A program made the translations under genes and the position numbers. From assembly GCA_031273725.1 (NCBI GenBank), contig JAISRG010000066.1, positions 1 through 44,420 of the forward strand: a stretch of DNA of 44,420 nt. Direction: 5' to 3'. The DNA is from Puniceicoccales bacterium. Lineage in GTDB: Bacteria > Verrucomicrobiota > Verrucomicrobiia > Opitutales > JAIRKQ01. Below, piece after piece: positions 16,682 through 24,534 of this stretch; position 1 is the stretch's first letter; each line of letters starts with the position of its first letter. The notes beneath the pieces were generated by a model. That model was not told where the DNA came from. It saw only the letters and a list, made by a program, of their open reading frames with translations, and made no database searches.

Positions 16682-17728
16682 ATGGAGGGTAAATTTTTAA
16701 CACAATTGACGCTTAAATTTTGGCAAACGATACGAAATTCACCTATCATTAGCATTGAGATTGCAAAGAATATGATTGGTAAAATAACGTCTGTTCCAGA
16801 ACAGCATACTGGGCCCATTCTAGCAACACGGGATGTCGCTGTGCCAATAGACAATTCCCATGATCCAGAACAAAAGGAAAGTACATTTAAATTCGTCCAG
16901 CAGATGGTTTCAAAGATTTGTAATTTGGCAACTGGAACAGCGATGATTTTATCTGCTTGGAATTTTAAAAACGCTGGGAATATGATCGGTTTATTCTCGA
17001 ATCTTACACAATATATAATTTCCGTTTCATCAAAAAAACATGCCCATTTGCCAGAAAAACATGTTCATTGGCTAATGCCATATTTATATAATGCTGATGA
17101 GAAAAAGATTGTATTTAAGAAACTAGTTTTATCAACATCTGCAATGTGTAAAGTAATACTTGCCTTTGTTCCAAAGTTAACAAGCTTGCAGTTGCTATCA
17201 AAAGCGTTCCCATGGGTTAATTTCTCATTAGAAATTATGGAATTATTTCTAAACTATGAAAAGTTTACCAAGGATGGCCCGACCCTAAAAAATATATTCA
17301 AAATAACAGTGGCCATATCATATCATGCCATGTTATGTGCAACATTTGCAATGGCCGGTCCTGCTGGATGCGTCATTACAAAATGTTTGTCAACGGCATT
17401 ACTTTTTGCTTTCCATTCGCTAACAAATAAAGGTATGGGTACCATAATAGACATCTCCGTGTCCATTGATAAGTTATGTTTGAAAGATAAGTTAGCAGAT
17501 AACATACATGCCCTATTTGAACCTTTCCTTGCCAATGAACCCTACTTTTCTAATGATGATGAGGCAAATAAAGCAAAATCACATTATTTTACAATGACTG
17601 GCCTATATTTATGTTGTTCTGCTACATTTGCAATTATAAAGCTCATTGTAAACCATCGAAAAGACACCACAAACGAAACCACTGCAAGTGAAGTCCCCGA
17701 CCAAACAGGTGTAGTAGACAATAATTGA
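16682..17728 (+). CDS. hypothetical membrane protein with several paired hydrophobic segments
   Basis: 348 residues with no recognised family. Hydrophobic stretches lie at about residues 82-114, 145-190 (partly amphipathic), 205-247 (ISYHAMLCATFAMAGPAGC) and 302-324 (YLCCSATFAIIKLIV). The N-terminal ~75 and C-terminal ~24 residues are hydrophilic, the latter Thr/Asp-rich. No N-terminal signal peptide is seen. The layout suggests a multi-spanning membrane protein with both ends on the same side. The start at 16682 lacks a ribosome site and lies right behind a TATAAT box. It sits between the aldolase gene and an IS982-like remnant, a position consistent with an accessory gene. Confidence 0.7.
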   Translation: MEGKFLTQLTLKFWQTIRNSPIISIEIAKNMIGKITSVPEQHTGPILATRDVAVPIDNSHDPEQKESTFKFVQQMVSKICNLATGTAMILSAWNFKNAGNMIGLFSNLTQYIISVSSKKHAHLPEKHVHWLMPYLYNADEKKIVFKKLVLSTSAMCKVILAFVPKLTSLQLLSKAFPWVNFSLEIMELFLNYEKFTKDGPTLKNIFKITVAISYHAMLCATFAMAGPAGCVITKCLSTALLFAFHSLTNKGMGTIIDISVSIDKLCLKDKLADNIHALFEPFLANEPYFSNDDEANKAKSHYFTMTGLYLCCSATFAIIKLIVNHRKDTTNETTASEVPDQTGVVDNN

Positions 17729-17748
17729 CGTATACTGTACTAAATAGA

Positions 17749-18000
17749 ACGTGAATGGCGAAATTAAAGAGGGAAATTAACGGCTAAAACGCCGGCACAA
17801 ATAGCTGAGAAAGCAGTTTGATGAGAGCGAAAGCGAGATTAGGTAGCGCCGGAGAAGTTTTTAAATTTACCGATGACGGTTTCGATGATAGACCGTTTTT
17901 GGAGTAACCTTTTTTGTCTTCTCAATTTCGCCATTCGCGTCATATCAATTGCACCATGCTTTTACTTGCTTGATTTTGACGACACCTTCTAGGGCATAAA
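17749..18000 (-). pseudogene. decayed IS982-like transposase C-terminus
   Basis: The minus-strand frame from about 17960 reads KHGAIDMTRMAKLRRQKRLL, then QKRSIIETVIGKFKNFSGAT and a stop, after which SRFRSHQTAF and ICAGVLAVNF continue. This follows the C-terminal order of IS982-family transposases (GIRxNMKN, LLLRKRSIIETVxDQLKN, EHxRHRS, NLxxGLxAY) with internal stops. A second, more decayed copy lies upstream of rplU. The remnant ends about 60 bases before yidC. Confidence 0.65.
17753..17936. repeat. 13-bp perfect inverted repeat flanking the IS982-like remnant core
   Basis: GAATGGCGAAATT at 17753-17765 and AATTTCGCCATTC at 17924-17936 are exact reverse complements. Imperfect pairing continues outward (acgt/cgcgt) and inward (aaga/tctt), to about 20 bases. 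The enclosed ~185 bases resemble a small MITE-like unit, but they overlap the transposase remnant, so this may be coincidental decay of the IS. Confidence 0.6.
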
Positions 18001-18063
18001 AGAGTTGCTTGTTTATTTTGCTCTTGCAAATTTTTTGCACCTAAGAATCGTTGCTCCAAGTTA

Positions 18064-19842
18064 ATGAAAGATAGAAGTCAACTCATTGGTATTGTACTGA
18101 TAATTTGTGCATTTGTATTGATGTTTAAGAATGCTGCCGACCAAGCAGCCCAAGCCAAAATTACCAACCCTGGAGATGAAAAAACAGAAGTTGTCCACGG
18201 TGAGCCCGTAAATATCGAAGTTCCTAGGAATTTGGACATTGGAATGCAAAATGCCATTGCGGTGGAAAAAAGTACAAAAGCTGAGAAAATTTTTACATTG
18301 GGAAATGATGTCATCGACATTATGATTTCCGATTGCGGGGGTACGATAAAATCCGCTTCATTAAAAAAATATCAATCGATTCAGGATCGGCCGGATGTTG
18401 TGGTTTTTAATGAAGGTTGTGACATGAATGCAATGTCATTGAGCTCGAGCAATGAACAATTTACCAAGTTTCTCCAATCCGAACAATTTGATAGTGTTTC
18501 GATAGGGCAATACGACATCACATTGTCAAAGACCGTGCCCGAAGGATATACCATAACTAGGCAATATCACTTGGTCCCCCAGGACAGCAAAAGTTCCGAT
18601 GGATATGTTATCAAACATGAAATCCGCATCGAAAATAATACCAACTTCCCTGTGAATGTTGGCAGCCTATCTTTGTTTCTTGGGTCCATGCCAGCTACTG
18701 CGAGCGACGCCATGGGCGACTACCTAAATTTCGGAATGTTTAATGGGAAAAAAGAAAATTTTATAAAACTGCGGGATTTTAAAGCGAGCAGCGGATTTTT
18801 AGGGTTCGGGAAAAGAGAAGAACGAAAATTTATTTTCAACGGTGAAAAAATTTCATGGGGCGCCATCAAAAATCAATTTTTCACGACAATTTTGACACCC
18901 GAAGAGGAGGCGGATGGCTACATTACATGCCCGATTTTTGTCCTTGATAAGTACTCCAATAAAAAGGAAGAAGGCATCGGGGCCTCAATGATTTTTAACG
19001 TTGGTATCATCGACGGAGGGAAAAGTAAAACGCTCTCGTCAAATATTTACATAGGGCCCAAGGACTTTTCTAGGTTGTCAAAATTGGGAAAAGAGCAGGA
19101 CAGGGTAATGCAATTTGGGTTTTTCGGATCCATAAGCGAACTTCTCCTGCGGCTAATGCTGGGAATCCATGCAATAATTCCCAATTGGGGATGGACGATA
19201 ATTGCACTGACAACAATAGTAAAACTTTTGCTATGGCCACTGACAAATGCCCAGGTTAAATCTTCGAAAAAAATGGCAATCGTCCAGGAACCCCTGAAAG
19301 TAATCAAGGAAAAGTACAAAAATAATCCGCAGAAACTACAGATGGAAACATTGAAACTATTCCGTGAAAATGGAATAAATCCAGCGGCGGGCTGTTTGCC
19401 AATATTTATACAAATCCCGATTTTCTTTGGCCTCTATTATATGTTACGCACGGCATCCGACCTACGTTTTGCACATTTTCTGTGGATAAAAGACCTTTCA
19501 CTGCCCGATACGATCGCCCATATTGGTAGTTTTCCCGTAAACATTTTGCCATTGGTCATGGGGGCAACCATGTTCTGGCAGATGCATATGACGCCAGTTC
19601 CAGCGTCGGACAATTCGCAAAAATTAATGTTCAAACTAATGCCAGCCATCTTCTTTCTCTGCTGCTATACTTTCCCATCCGGCCTGGTATTATATTGGAC
19701 AGTACAAAATTTGTTGACGATTGTTCAACAATTTACAACATCACGTAACACCCCAATACGAGATGAAAGTGACATAAAAAATTCTATGGAGAAACGTAGT
19801 TCTCGGTCACCAAAACGGAGGAAAAACAATGTCAGGACATAG
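18064..19842 (+). CDS. yidC: membrane protein insertase YidC
   Basis: Inserts proteins into the inner membrane with or without Sec. The 592 residues show the Gram-negative layout. An N-terminal membrane anchor (LIGIVLIICAFVLMF) is followed by a large periplasmic beta domain (about 50-350) and then the conserved C-terminal five-helix core, with GWTIIALTTIVKLLLWPLT, NPAAGCLPIFIQIPIFFGLY and FPSGLVLYWTVQN. The basic tail (KRSSRSPKRRKNN) fits ribosome contact. Its last 14 bases overlap the start of yebC. Upstream lies an IS982-like remnant rather than the rnpA-yidD genes common elsewhere. Confidence 0.97.
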   Translation: MKDRSQLIGIVLIICAFVLMFKNAADQAAQAKITNPGDEKTEVVHGEPVNIEVPRNLDIGMQNAIAVEKSTKAEKIFTLGNDVIDIMISDCGGTIKSASLKKYQSIQDRPDVVVFNEGCDMNAMSLSSSNEQFTKFLQSEQFDSVSIGQYDITLSKTVPEGYTITRQYHLVPQDSKSSDGYVIKHEIRIENNTNFPVNVGSLSLFLGSMPATASDAMGDYLNFGMFNGKKENFIKLRDFKASSGFLGFGKREERKFIFNGEKISWGAIKNQFFTTILTPEEEADGYITCPIFVLDKYSNKKEEGIGASMIFNVGIIDGGKSKTLSSNIYIGPKDFSRLSKLGKEQDRVMQFGFFGSISELLLRLMLGIHAIIPNWGWTIIALTTIVKLLLWPLTNAQVKSSKKMAIVQEPLKVIKEKYKNNPQKLQMETLKLFRENGINPAAGCLPIFIQIPIFFGLYYMLRTASDLRFAHFLWIKDLSLPDTIAHIGSFPVNILPLVMGATMFWQMHMTPVPASDNSQKLMFKLMPAIFFLCCYTFPSGLVLYWTVQNLLTIVQQFTTSRNTPIRDESDIKNSMEKRSSRSPKRRKNNVRT

Positions 19843-20569
19843 CAAGTGGGCAACGACGAAGAGGCACAAGGCTGTCATTGATGCAAAGCGCGGGAAAACG
19901 TTTAGCACGCTGAGCAAGGATATCTCTCTTGCAGCACGGGATGGCGGTGGCGATGTAAATTTCAATGCCAGGTTGCGTGTTGTTGTGCAAAAGGCCAAGG
20001 AAGCCAATATGCCTGCCGATAACATCAAAAAGGCAATCCAAAAGGGTACAGGCGAATTACCCGGTATGACAATTGAGGAACTGACGTACGAAGGCTATGT
20101 CACGGGCGGAGTTGGTGTGATTATAGAAGTGACAACGGATAATAAGAATCGTGCTGCCAGCGATATTCGTAGCGTGCTGACCAAGGGTGGAGGAAATTTA
20201 GCAAGCCCCGGAGCATTGATGTTCAATTTTCAAAGAATGGGACAGTTTTTCATATCAAAGGAAGTTGTAACCGAAAGCAAGCTGATGGAAATTGTACTTG
20301 ATGCGGGAGCTGAAGACATAAAATCCGATGGGCCAGATTTCGAAGTTCTATGCCCAATTACAGCATACTACACCTTGGAACAAGCAATATCAAAGGCAAA
20401 TATCAAATGCTTGACATCTGAACTTGCATATATTCCGAATTCTATCGTGCAAATAACCGACGCGGAATTTGCCGCCAAAGTACTAAAGACCATCGAGAAA
20501 TTGGAAGATTTGGATGACGTTAAGAGCGTTTTTGGCAATTTCGACATCGACGATTCGATTGAAGTTTAA
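19829..20569 (+). CDS. yebC: YebC/PmpR-family protein (TACO1 homologue)
   Basis: 246 residues beginning MSGHSKWATTKRHKAVIDAK, with the GVGVIIEVTTDNKNR and NLASPGALMFNFQ signatures of the family. Members have been described as transcription regulators and more recently as translation factors acting on stalling ribosomes. The ATG follows CGGAGG and overlaps the end of yidC by 14 bases, so translation of the two is probably coupled. Confidence 0.95.
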   Translation: MSGHSKWATTKRHKAVIDAKRGKTFSTLSKDISLAARDGGGDVNFNARLRVVVQKAKEANMPADNIKKAIQKGTGELPGMTIEELTYEGYVTGGVGVIIEVTTDNKNRAASDIRSVLTKGGGNLASPGALMFNFQRMGQFFISKEVVTESKLMEIVLDAGAEDIKSDGPDFEVLCPITAYYTLEQAISKANIKCLTSELAYIPNSIVQITDAEFAAKVLKTIEKLEDLDDVKSVFGNFDIDDSIEV

Positions 20570-20740
20570 CGGGTTACGGCGATGCCACAGCAATATGATT
20601 TTTGACTGCCATGCGGTGGAAGCATGGCCTTAAAAGTGTGGACAATATTCGGGTCAATGTGGTATACAACCCCCAATGATGATTTTCTAATACTATGCGC
20701 GTCCATCAATGTAACCGGCGAAAAAGATGTGATGCCATAC
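20570..20740. other. unassigned spacer between yebC and the IS630 remnant
   Basis: 171 bases. A minus-strand frame continues from the decayed transposase through this region to a stop overlapping the yebC end, but the peptide has no recognisable motif and follows a frameshifted stretch. I see no terminator hairpin. Confidence 0.3.
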
Positions 20741-21048
20741 TGCGCTAGACGGAAGTAGCCCCATATTAAGATTGAGAGCGAGAGAAAGCCTATCATAAAA
20801 ATTAGTAACATGGTGCCAGAGGTAGGAAAGCTTATTTTTGGACCAAGCCTAGTGGTGTCCAATGGGGTTGAGGTCCGGCAAATAGGACGGTATAGTGCGC
20901 TAGACGAAAGTAGCCCCATATTAAGATTGAGAGCGAGAGAAAACCTATCATAAAAATTAGTAACATGGCGCCAGAGGTAGGAAAGCTTATTTTTGGACCA
21001 AGCCCAGTGGTGTCCAATGGGATTGAGGTCCGTCAAATAGGGCGGTAA
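20741..21048. repeat. 155-bp tandem duplication within the IS630 remnant
   Basis: The unit starting tgcgctagac at 20741 recurs at 20896, an offset of 155 bases. The two copies are about 95% identical by eye; one differs by a base change near 20751 and a few transitions. Since 155 is not a multiple of three the duplication breaks the frame, so it arose after, or caused, inactivation. Confidence 0.9.
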
Positions 21049-21069
21049 ATAGAGCGATCTTTTCACTCT
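20741..21069 (-). pseudogene. decayed, tandemly duplicated IS630-type transposase C-terminus
   Basis: The minus strand encodes SLYLPPYLTDLNPIGHHWAW and NKLSYLWRHVTNFYDRFSLA, the C-terminal DLNPIE-type motif of DDE_3 transposases, with Glu replaced by Gly. The whole segment is then repeated, in a shifted frame, directly downstream. Neither copy has an N-terminal catalytic part. It is clearly related to the remnant at 2236-2402, whose version retains SPDLN and IEH. Confidence 0.75.
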
Positions 21070-21172
21070 GTCATATTTCCTAGAATTTCTCGGCATCGAA
21101 ATTTATGAAATAATTCAAAAATCATAAAACAAAAATTGGAATATTTAACATTTAACAATTTGAATTCGCCGT

Positions 21173-22045
21173 TTAATTTTCCAATTTCCGAAGTACGGCA
21201 ATTATTTGCTTCGTTGTTTTTTCATCCGTCGAGGTCCCGCTTGCAACACCAATGACCTGGAAAACTTTCAATTTTTCAATGGGTAAATCTGCGGCGGTCT
21301 CCACATGAAACGTTGGTAAGCCAATTTTCTGGGCAATTTGAACAAGAGTGCAAGTGTTGTTGGAATGTTTTCCTCCGACAACAATAACGGTCTGAGCGCC
21401 TTCCTTTTTAAGATCCAAGATTGCCCGTTGGCGCCTACGGGATGAACCGCAAATGGTATTCTTTATTTCGGCATGGGGATATATTTTAGAAATTTTATCG
21501 GCAAAATTTAAAAAGACACTTTCATCAATTGTAGACTGGGCAATCACCAATACCTGATCCATCCTCCCTTCCAAATGACCCAATTCTTCTTCCGAGTTTA
21601 TTACGCAAACATTGCCACCCTTTGCAAAACTTACCAGTGTTTTCACTTCTGGATGAGATTTGTCTCCGATTATTATTACGTATTTTCCTTCCACGGTTCC
21701 GCGTTCTACCATTTTTGATACCATGACAACGTGTGGACAAGTACCATCGATGATGGTGTTAAAAATTTTGCGAAACCTGACACATTCGTTCCTGGGACAT
21801 CCATGGGCGCGGATTAGAAGACTGTCTTTGGGGGAAATTTTTCCCAAATCATCGTCTCCGAGCAATTTTATGCCGATAGATTCAATACTTTCCATGACTT
21901 TCTTATTATGGACAAGTTCACCGGCCACATATACCTGGCCAGCACACTGCCCACACGCTTCATTGGCCAGGTTTATGGCATGTTTTACTCCCATACAAAA
22001 TCCAGAAACACTTGACACAACCACTTTCACAGATGCCGAGAGCAT
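21173..22045 (-). CDS. ispH: 4-hydroxy-3-methylbut-2-enyl diphosphate reductase
   Basis: Last enzyme of the MEP isoprenoid pathway, a [4Fe-4S] protein giving IPP and DMAPP, which feed the undecaprenyl carrier recycled by UppP. I prefer the ATG at 22045 (MLSASVKVVVSS) over 22069, as it matches the family start. Cluster ligands are Cys17 (GFCMGV), Cys103 (GTCPHV) and Cys199 (NTICGSS). His46, His81, His131 and Glu133 correspond to the known substrate-binding residues. The C-terminal VASGTSTDE replaces the usual TAGASTP-type loop. At 290 residues it is slightly short but complete. It is divergent from the Bat-like genes. Confidence 0.93.
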   Translation of the reverse strand: MLSASVKVVVSSVSGFCMGVKHAINLANEACGQCAGQVYVAGELVHNKKVMESIESIGIKLLGDDDLGKISPKDSLLIRAHGCPRNECVRFRKIFNTIIDGTCPHVVMVSKMVERGTVEGKYVIIIGDKSHPEVKTLVSFAKGGNVCVINSEEELGHLEGRMDQVLVIAQSTIDESVFLNFADKISKIYPHAEIKNTICGSSRRRQRAILDLKKEGAQTVIVVGGKHSNNTCTLVQIAQKIGLPTFHVETAADLPIEKLKVFQVIGVASGTSTDEKTTKQIIAVLRKLEN

Positions 22046-22146
22046 CTCAAAAAAAATAATAAAAGTCAATGTACTGCTACGGTTGATTATTTTATTGCAA
22101 AGATGTAAAAATTAGCAAAGAATATATGCCTTTCGAATATTGAAAG

Positions 22147-22485
22147 ATGAACATAATTTTTTTATATCCCCATGCCCTATTATTTTTACTGGGATTACCA
22201 ATTCTCAAGGTTGCCAATCGCAAATATACATGTCAGCCATCCATTTTAGTCCCAAATATGTTACTATTAAAAAAAATTATCGGAGATAACTCAAAACCTC
22301 AAACTCATTTCCTCCTCCATTGCAGAATGCTTGCGGTACTACTGCTATTATTAGCATATTCGGAACCCATGATTGTCTTGGAAACACAGATAATGCGATG
22401 TAATTACTACCTAATTGCAACGAGCCTAGTATGCTTCCTATTGGAAATATTTTTACGAAACACTTTGCTACAAAAAATCCCATAA
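22147..22485 (+). CDS. BatA-like mini membrane protein lacking the VWA domain
   Basis: 112 residues. The start (FLYPHALLFLLGLPIL, about 5-20) and the second segment (CRMLAVLLLLLAYSEPMI, 59-76) resemble the N-terminal domain of BatA-type proteins. A third segment (YYLIATSLVCFLLEIFLRN, 87-105) resembles their C-terminal anchor. The ~200-residue von Willebrand factor A domain that normally lies between the second and third segments is absent, and the frame is uninterrupted. Function is unknown; membrane location is clear. GAAAG precedes the ATG. The next gene, with the same layout, starts 3 bases after its stop. Confidence 0.7.
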   Translation: MNIIFLYPHALLFLLGLPILKVANRKYTCQPSILVPNMLLLKKIIGDNSKPQTHFLLHCRMLAVLLLLLAYSEPMIVLETQIMRCNYYLIATSLVCFLLEIFLRNTLLQKIP

Positions 22486-22488
22486 CCT

Positions 22489-22872
22489 ATGACTTTCGTT
22501 GATGTAAAAATTCTTTTAGTAGCGTTGATGACTCCATTTTTGGTGGCCTTGCTATTTGTTTATGGGATCCATAATAGAAATAAAAAACTGAGAATGCTAT
22601 CGGATGAGAAAATGTATGGCAAAATTTTATCAAACTTCAGCGCCATAAATTTCAGAGTAAAGACATTGCTTTGTGTGGTCATTTCGTTCGCATATTCTCT
22701 CTTGATGATAGGAGATAAAAAAATGAGTAATTTTATGCTAAAAATCAGCACAAGTCGAAATTTGATGAAATTTTTGATCGTCGCACTTATCGTAGAACAA
22801 TTAATTTCAACCAGAAAATATTATAAAAATACTATCCTGATGAAAAATCCTACCTCTTTTGAAAACATTTAA
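22489..22872 (+). CDS. BatB-like mini membrane protein lacking the VWA domain
   Basis: 127 residues. A first membrane segment (about 8-27), then the basic linker HNRNKKLRMLSDEKMYGKIL and a second segment (57-75, VKTLLCVVISFAYSLLMIG) match the N-terminal region of BatA/BatB (a basic RRxALxxF-type linker before the second helix). A third hydrophobic segment (91-107) follows after only ~15 residues instead of a ~200-residue VWA domain. There is no frameshift. It is the second of a pair with the same loss and is followed after 60 bases by the PilM-like gene. Homology is inferred by eye from short patterns, so it could be an unrelated three-helix protein. Confidence 0.65.
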   Translation: MTFVDVKILLVALMTPFLVALLFVYGIHNRNKKLRMLSDEKMYGKILSNFSAINFRVKTLLCVVISFAYSLLMIGDKKMSNFMLKISTSRNLMKFLIVALIVEQLISTRKYYKNTILMKNPTSFENI

Positions 22873-22932
22873 ATAAGAATTGTTGCAAGATAGCTTGAAA
22901 AATTTATCAGTTTATGTAAAATTCATAAAAAG

Positions 22933-24534
22933 ATGGCTAATGATGTCATAATGCGTTGTGGTATAGAATCGATTACACTAGTGGAAATCGACGTGCAGGG
23001 TTTTTTTGTCAAAGCAGAAACTTACCCCATCCAGTCCGACAAAGACCTCAAGGATAGCACTGATGTTTGGTTGCGAGCTTTTGCAAAAGCGGTCCCACAA
23101 ATCCCAAAAAAAACAAGAAAAAGAATAAAGCTGATTGTTCCGCCCAATAATCAGGTTTTCATAAAACATCTTCAAATTCCGGAAGTAACGGAAAAAAGTA
23201 TCCAGGAAGCATTTAAATTCGAGTGTGAACATAATTTTCCTGGGGGAACAAGTGAGTGGTGTTTGGATATTTATAAAAACAACGGCCCATCGAATCATGC
23301 CCTTGGGATTGCCATTCCACGAGCAGTATCTGAACAAATGGTCGACATTCTAATTCGCAATAAAATAGATTTTTCATATATTTGTCCCGAAATAGTGCTC
23401 AATACCATAGCCATTCAAAAATATGCAGATTCTCCGGCAAATTCCATGTTGGTACACATGGGAGAAAATTCATCATATTTGGCATGTATTGGGGAGTGGG
23501 CGGAATATTTTCGGAGCCTACCGATTGCTGGCACACACCTAATTAAAACGATCGCAGAGTCACAGAAAGTATCATGCGAGAAGGCAAAGTCACTGCTTTT
23601 GGAATTTTTCACAAATCAGGAAACTGAAAACCGTGCATTCATGGCATATTATCTAAAACAATTTTCCCAAAAATTGCGCCAAGAAATTAAAAAGTCTGAG
23701 CTGTTTTACTGCAGGACGCTGAAACAATCTCCGATAACAAAGTTGTACCTAACTGGAAGGGAAAGTCATCTGTATGATACTTTCAATGCCGCGGGCAATG
23801 TGCAAATAATTCATGTATTTGATATTTTTAAGGACAAGTTTGCACATAACCTACATGAGGAGGAGGCGATGCTCATAAAAAACAACATAGGTGTGTTTGT
23901 TGGAGCGGCATATTGTTTGCAATCTAATCAAATGCAGCCGCTAAAGCTGTTTTCCGTAGATTTTTCTAACCAAGTAGAATTTCAACGTCAAAATTTTGGA
24001 TATTTACTGGTTTTCATTGTCATAACATTATCGGCACTAACGGTGTTAAAAATACTAAAAAAAGACGTAATAAACCTTGAAACCAAGAAATCCCAACTGG
24101 AAGCCAAGTTACTTGAAGTTAATACGGATGCTATCAGATACGAAGAAGCACATAGGGAACATAATGTCATCCGCTCATTCATAATAAATGCAAAAACATC
24201 CCTGTATTCTCAAATTGCCTGGGTAGACTTTTTTCAAGAGCTCCAATCCAAAATGGAGAGCCTAAAAACTGCCTGGATAGAGTCGCTCACTTGGGCAGAC
24301 AAAAAGGATAATGACGGCAGAAATAAAATCAAAGTTACGGCAAAAATGCTGATAGGTGATGGCGAAATAAAAAAATCGACCAACAAAATCATCGAAAAGT
24401 TTATAACGTCGTTGAAAGAAATAAAGGACGTTGAACGCGTTGAAAATATACAAATGTCGTTAGCGAAGGGGGATATTTTACCTTTTTCCTTTGATGTGAT
24501 ACTAAAGCAACAATCTGAAATTCTTGTAAAATGA
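22933..24534 (+). CDS. PilM/PilN-like fusion protein of a type IV pilus-like system
   Basis: 533 residues. The first ~340 form an actin-like ATPase of the PilM type (MRCGIESITLVEIDVQG at the start, SMLVHMGENSSYLACIGEW as a nucleotide-binding strand pair near 175, IGVFVGAAYCLQ near 320). A membrane helix follows at about 357-376 (YLLVFIVITLSALTVLKIL), then a coiled coil and a C-terminal periplasmic PilN-like domain. PilM and PilN normally are separate inner-membrane alignment-complex subunits; a combined form fits what I recall of Akkermansia Amuc_1101. Its stop overlaps the next start (ATGA), so the two are translationally coupled. Confidence 0.75.
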   Translation: MANDVIMRCGIESITLVEIDVQGFFVKAETYPIQSDKDLKDSTDVWLRAFAKAVPQIPKKTRKRIKLIVPPNNQVFIKHLQIPEVTEKSIQEAFKFECEHNFPGGTSEWCLDIYKNNGPSNHALGIAIPRAVSEQMVDILIRNKIDFSYICPEIVLNTIAIQKYADSPANSMLVHMGENSSYLACIGEWAEYFRSLPIAGTHLIKTIAESQKVSCEKAKSLLLEFFTNQETENRAFMAYYLKQFSQKLRQEIKKSELFYCRTLKQSPITKLYLTGRESHLYDTFNAAGNVQIIHVFDIFKDKFAHNLHEEEAMLIKNNIGVFVGAAYCLQSNQMQPLKLFSVDFSNQVEFQRQNFGYLLVFIVITLSALTVLKILKKDVINLETKKSQLEAKLLEVNTDAIRYEEAHREHNVIRSFIINAKTSLYSQIAWVDFFQELQSKMESLKTAWIESLTWADKKDNDGRNKIKVTAKMLIGDGEIKKSTNKIIEKFITSLKEIKDVERVENIQMSLAKGDILPFSFDVILKQQSEILVK

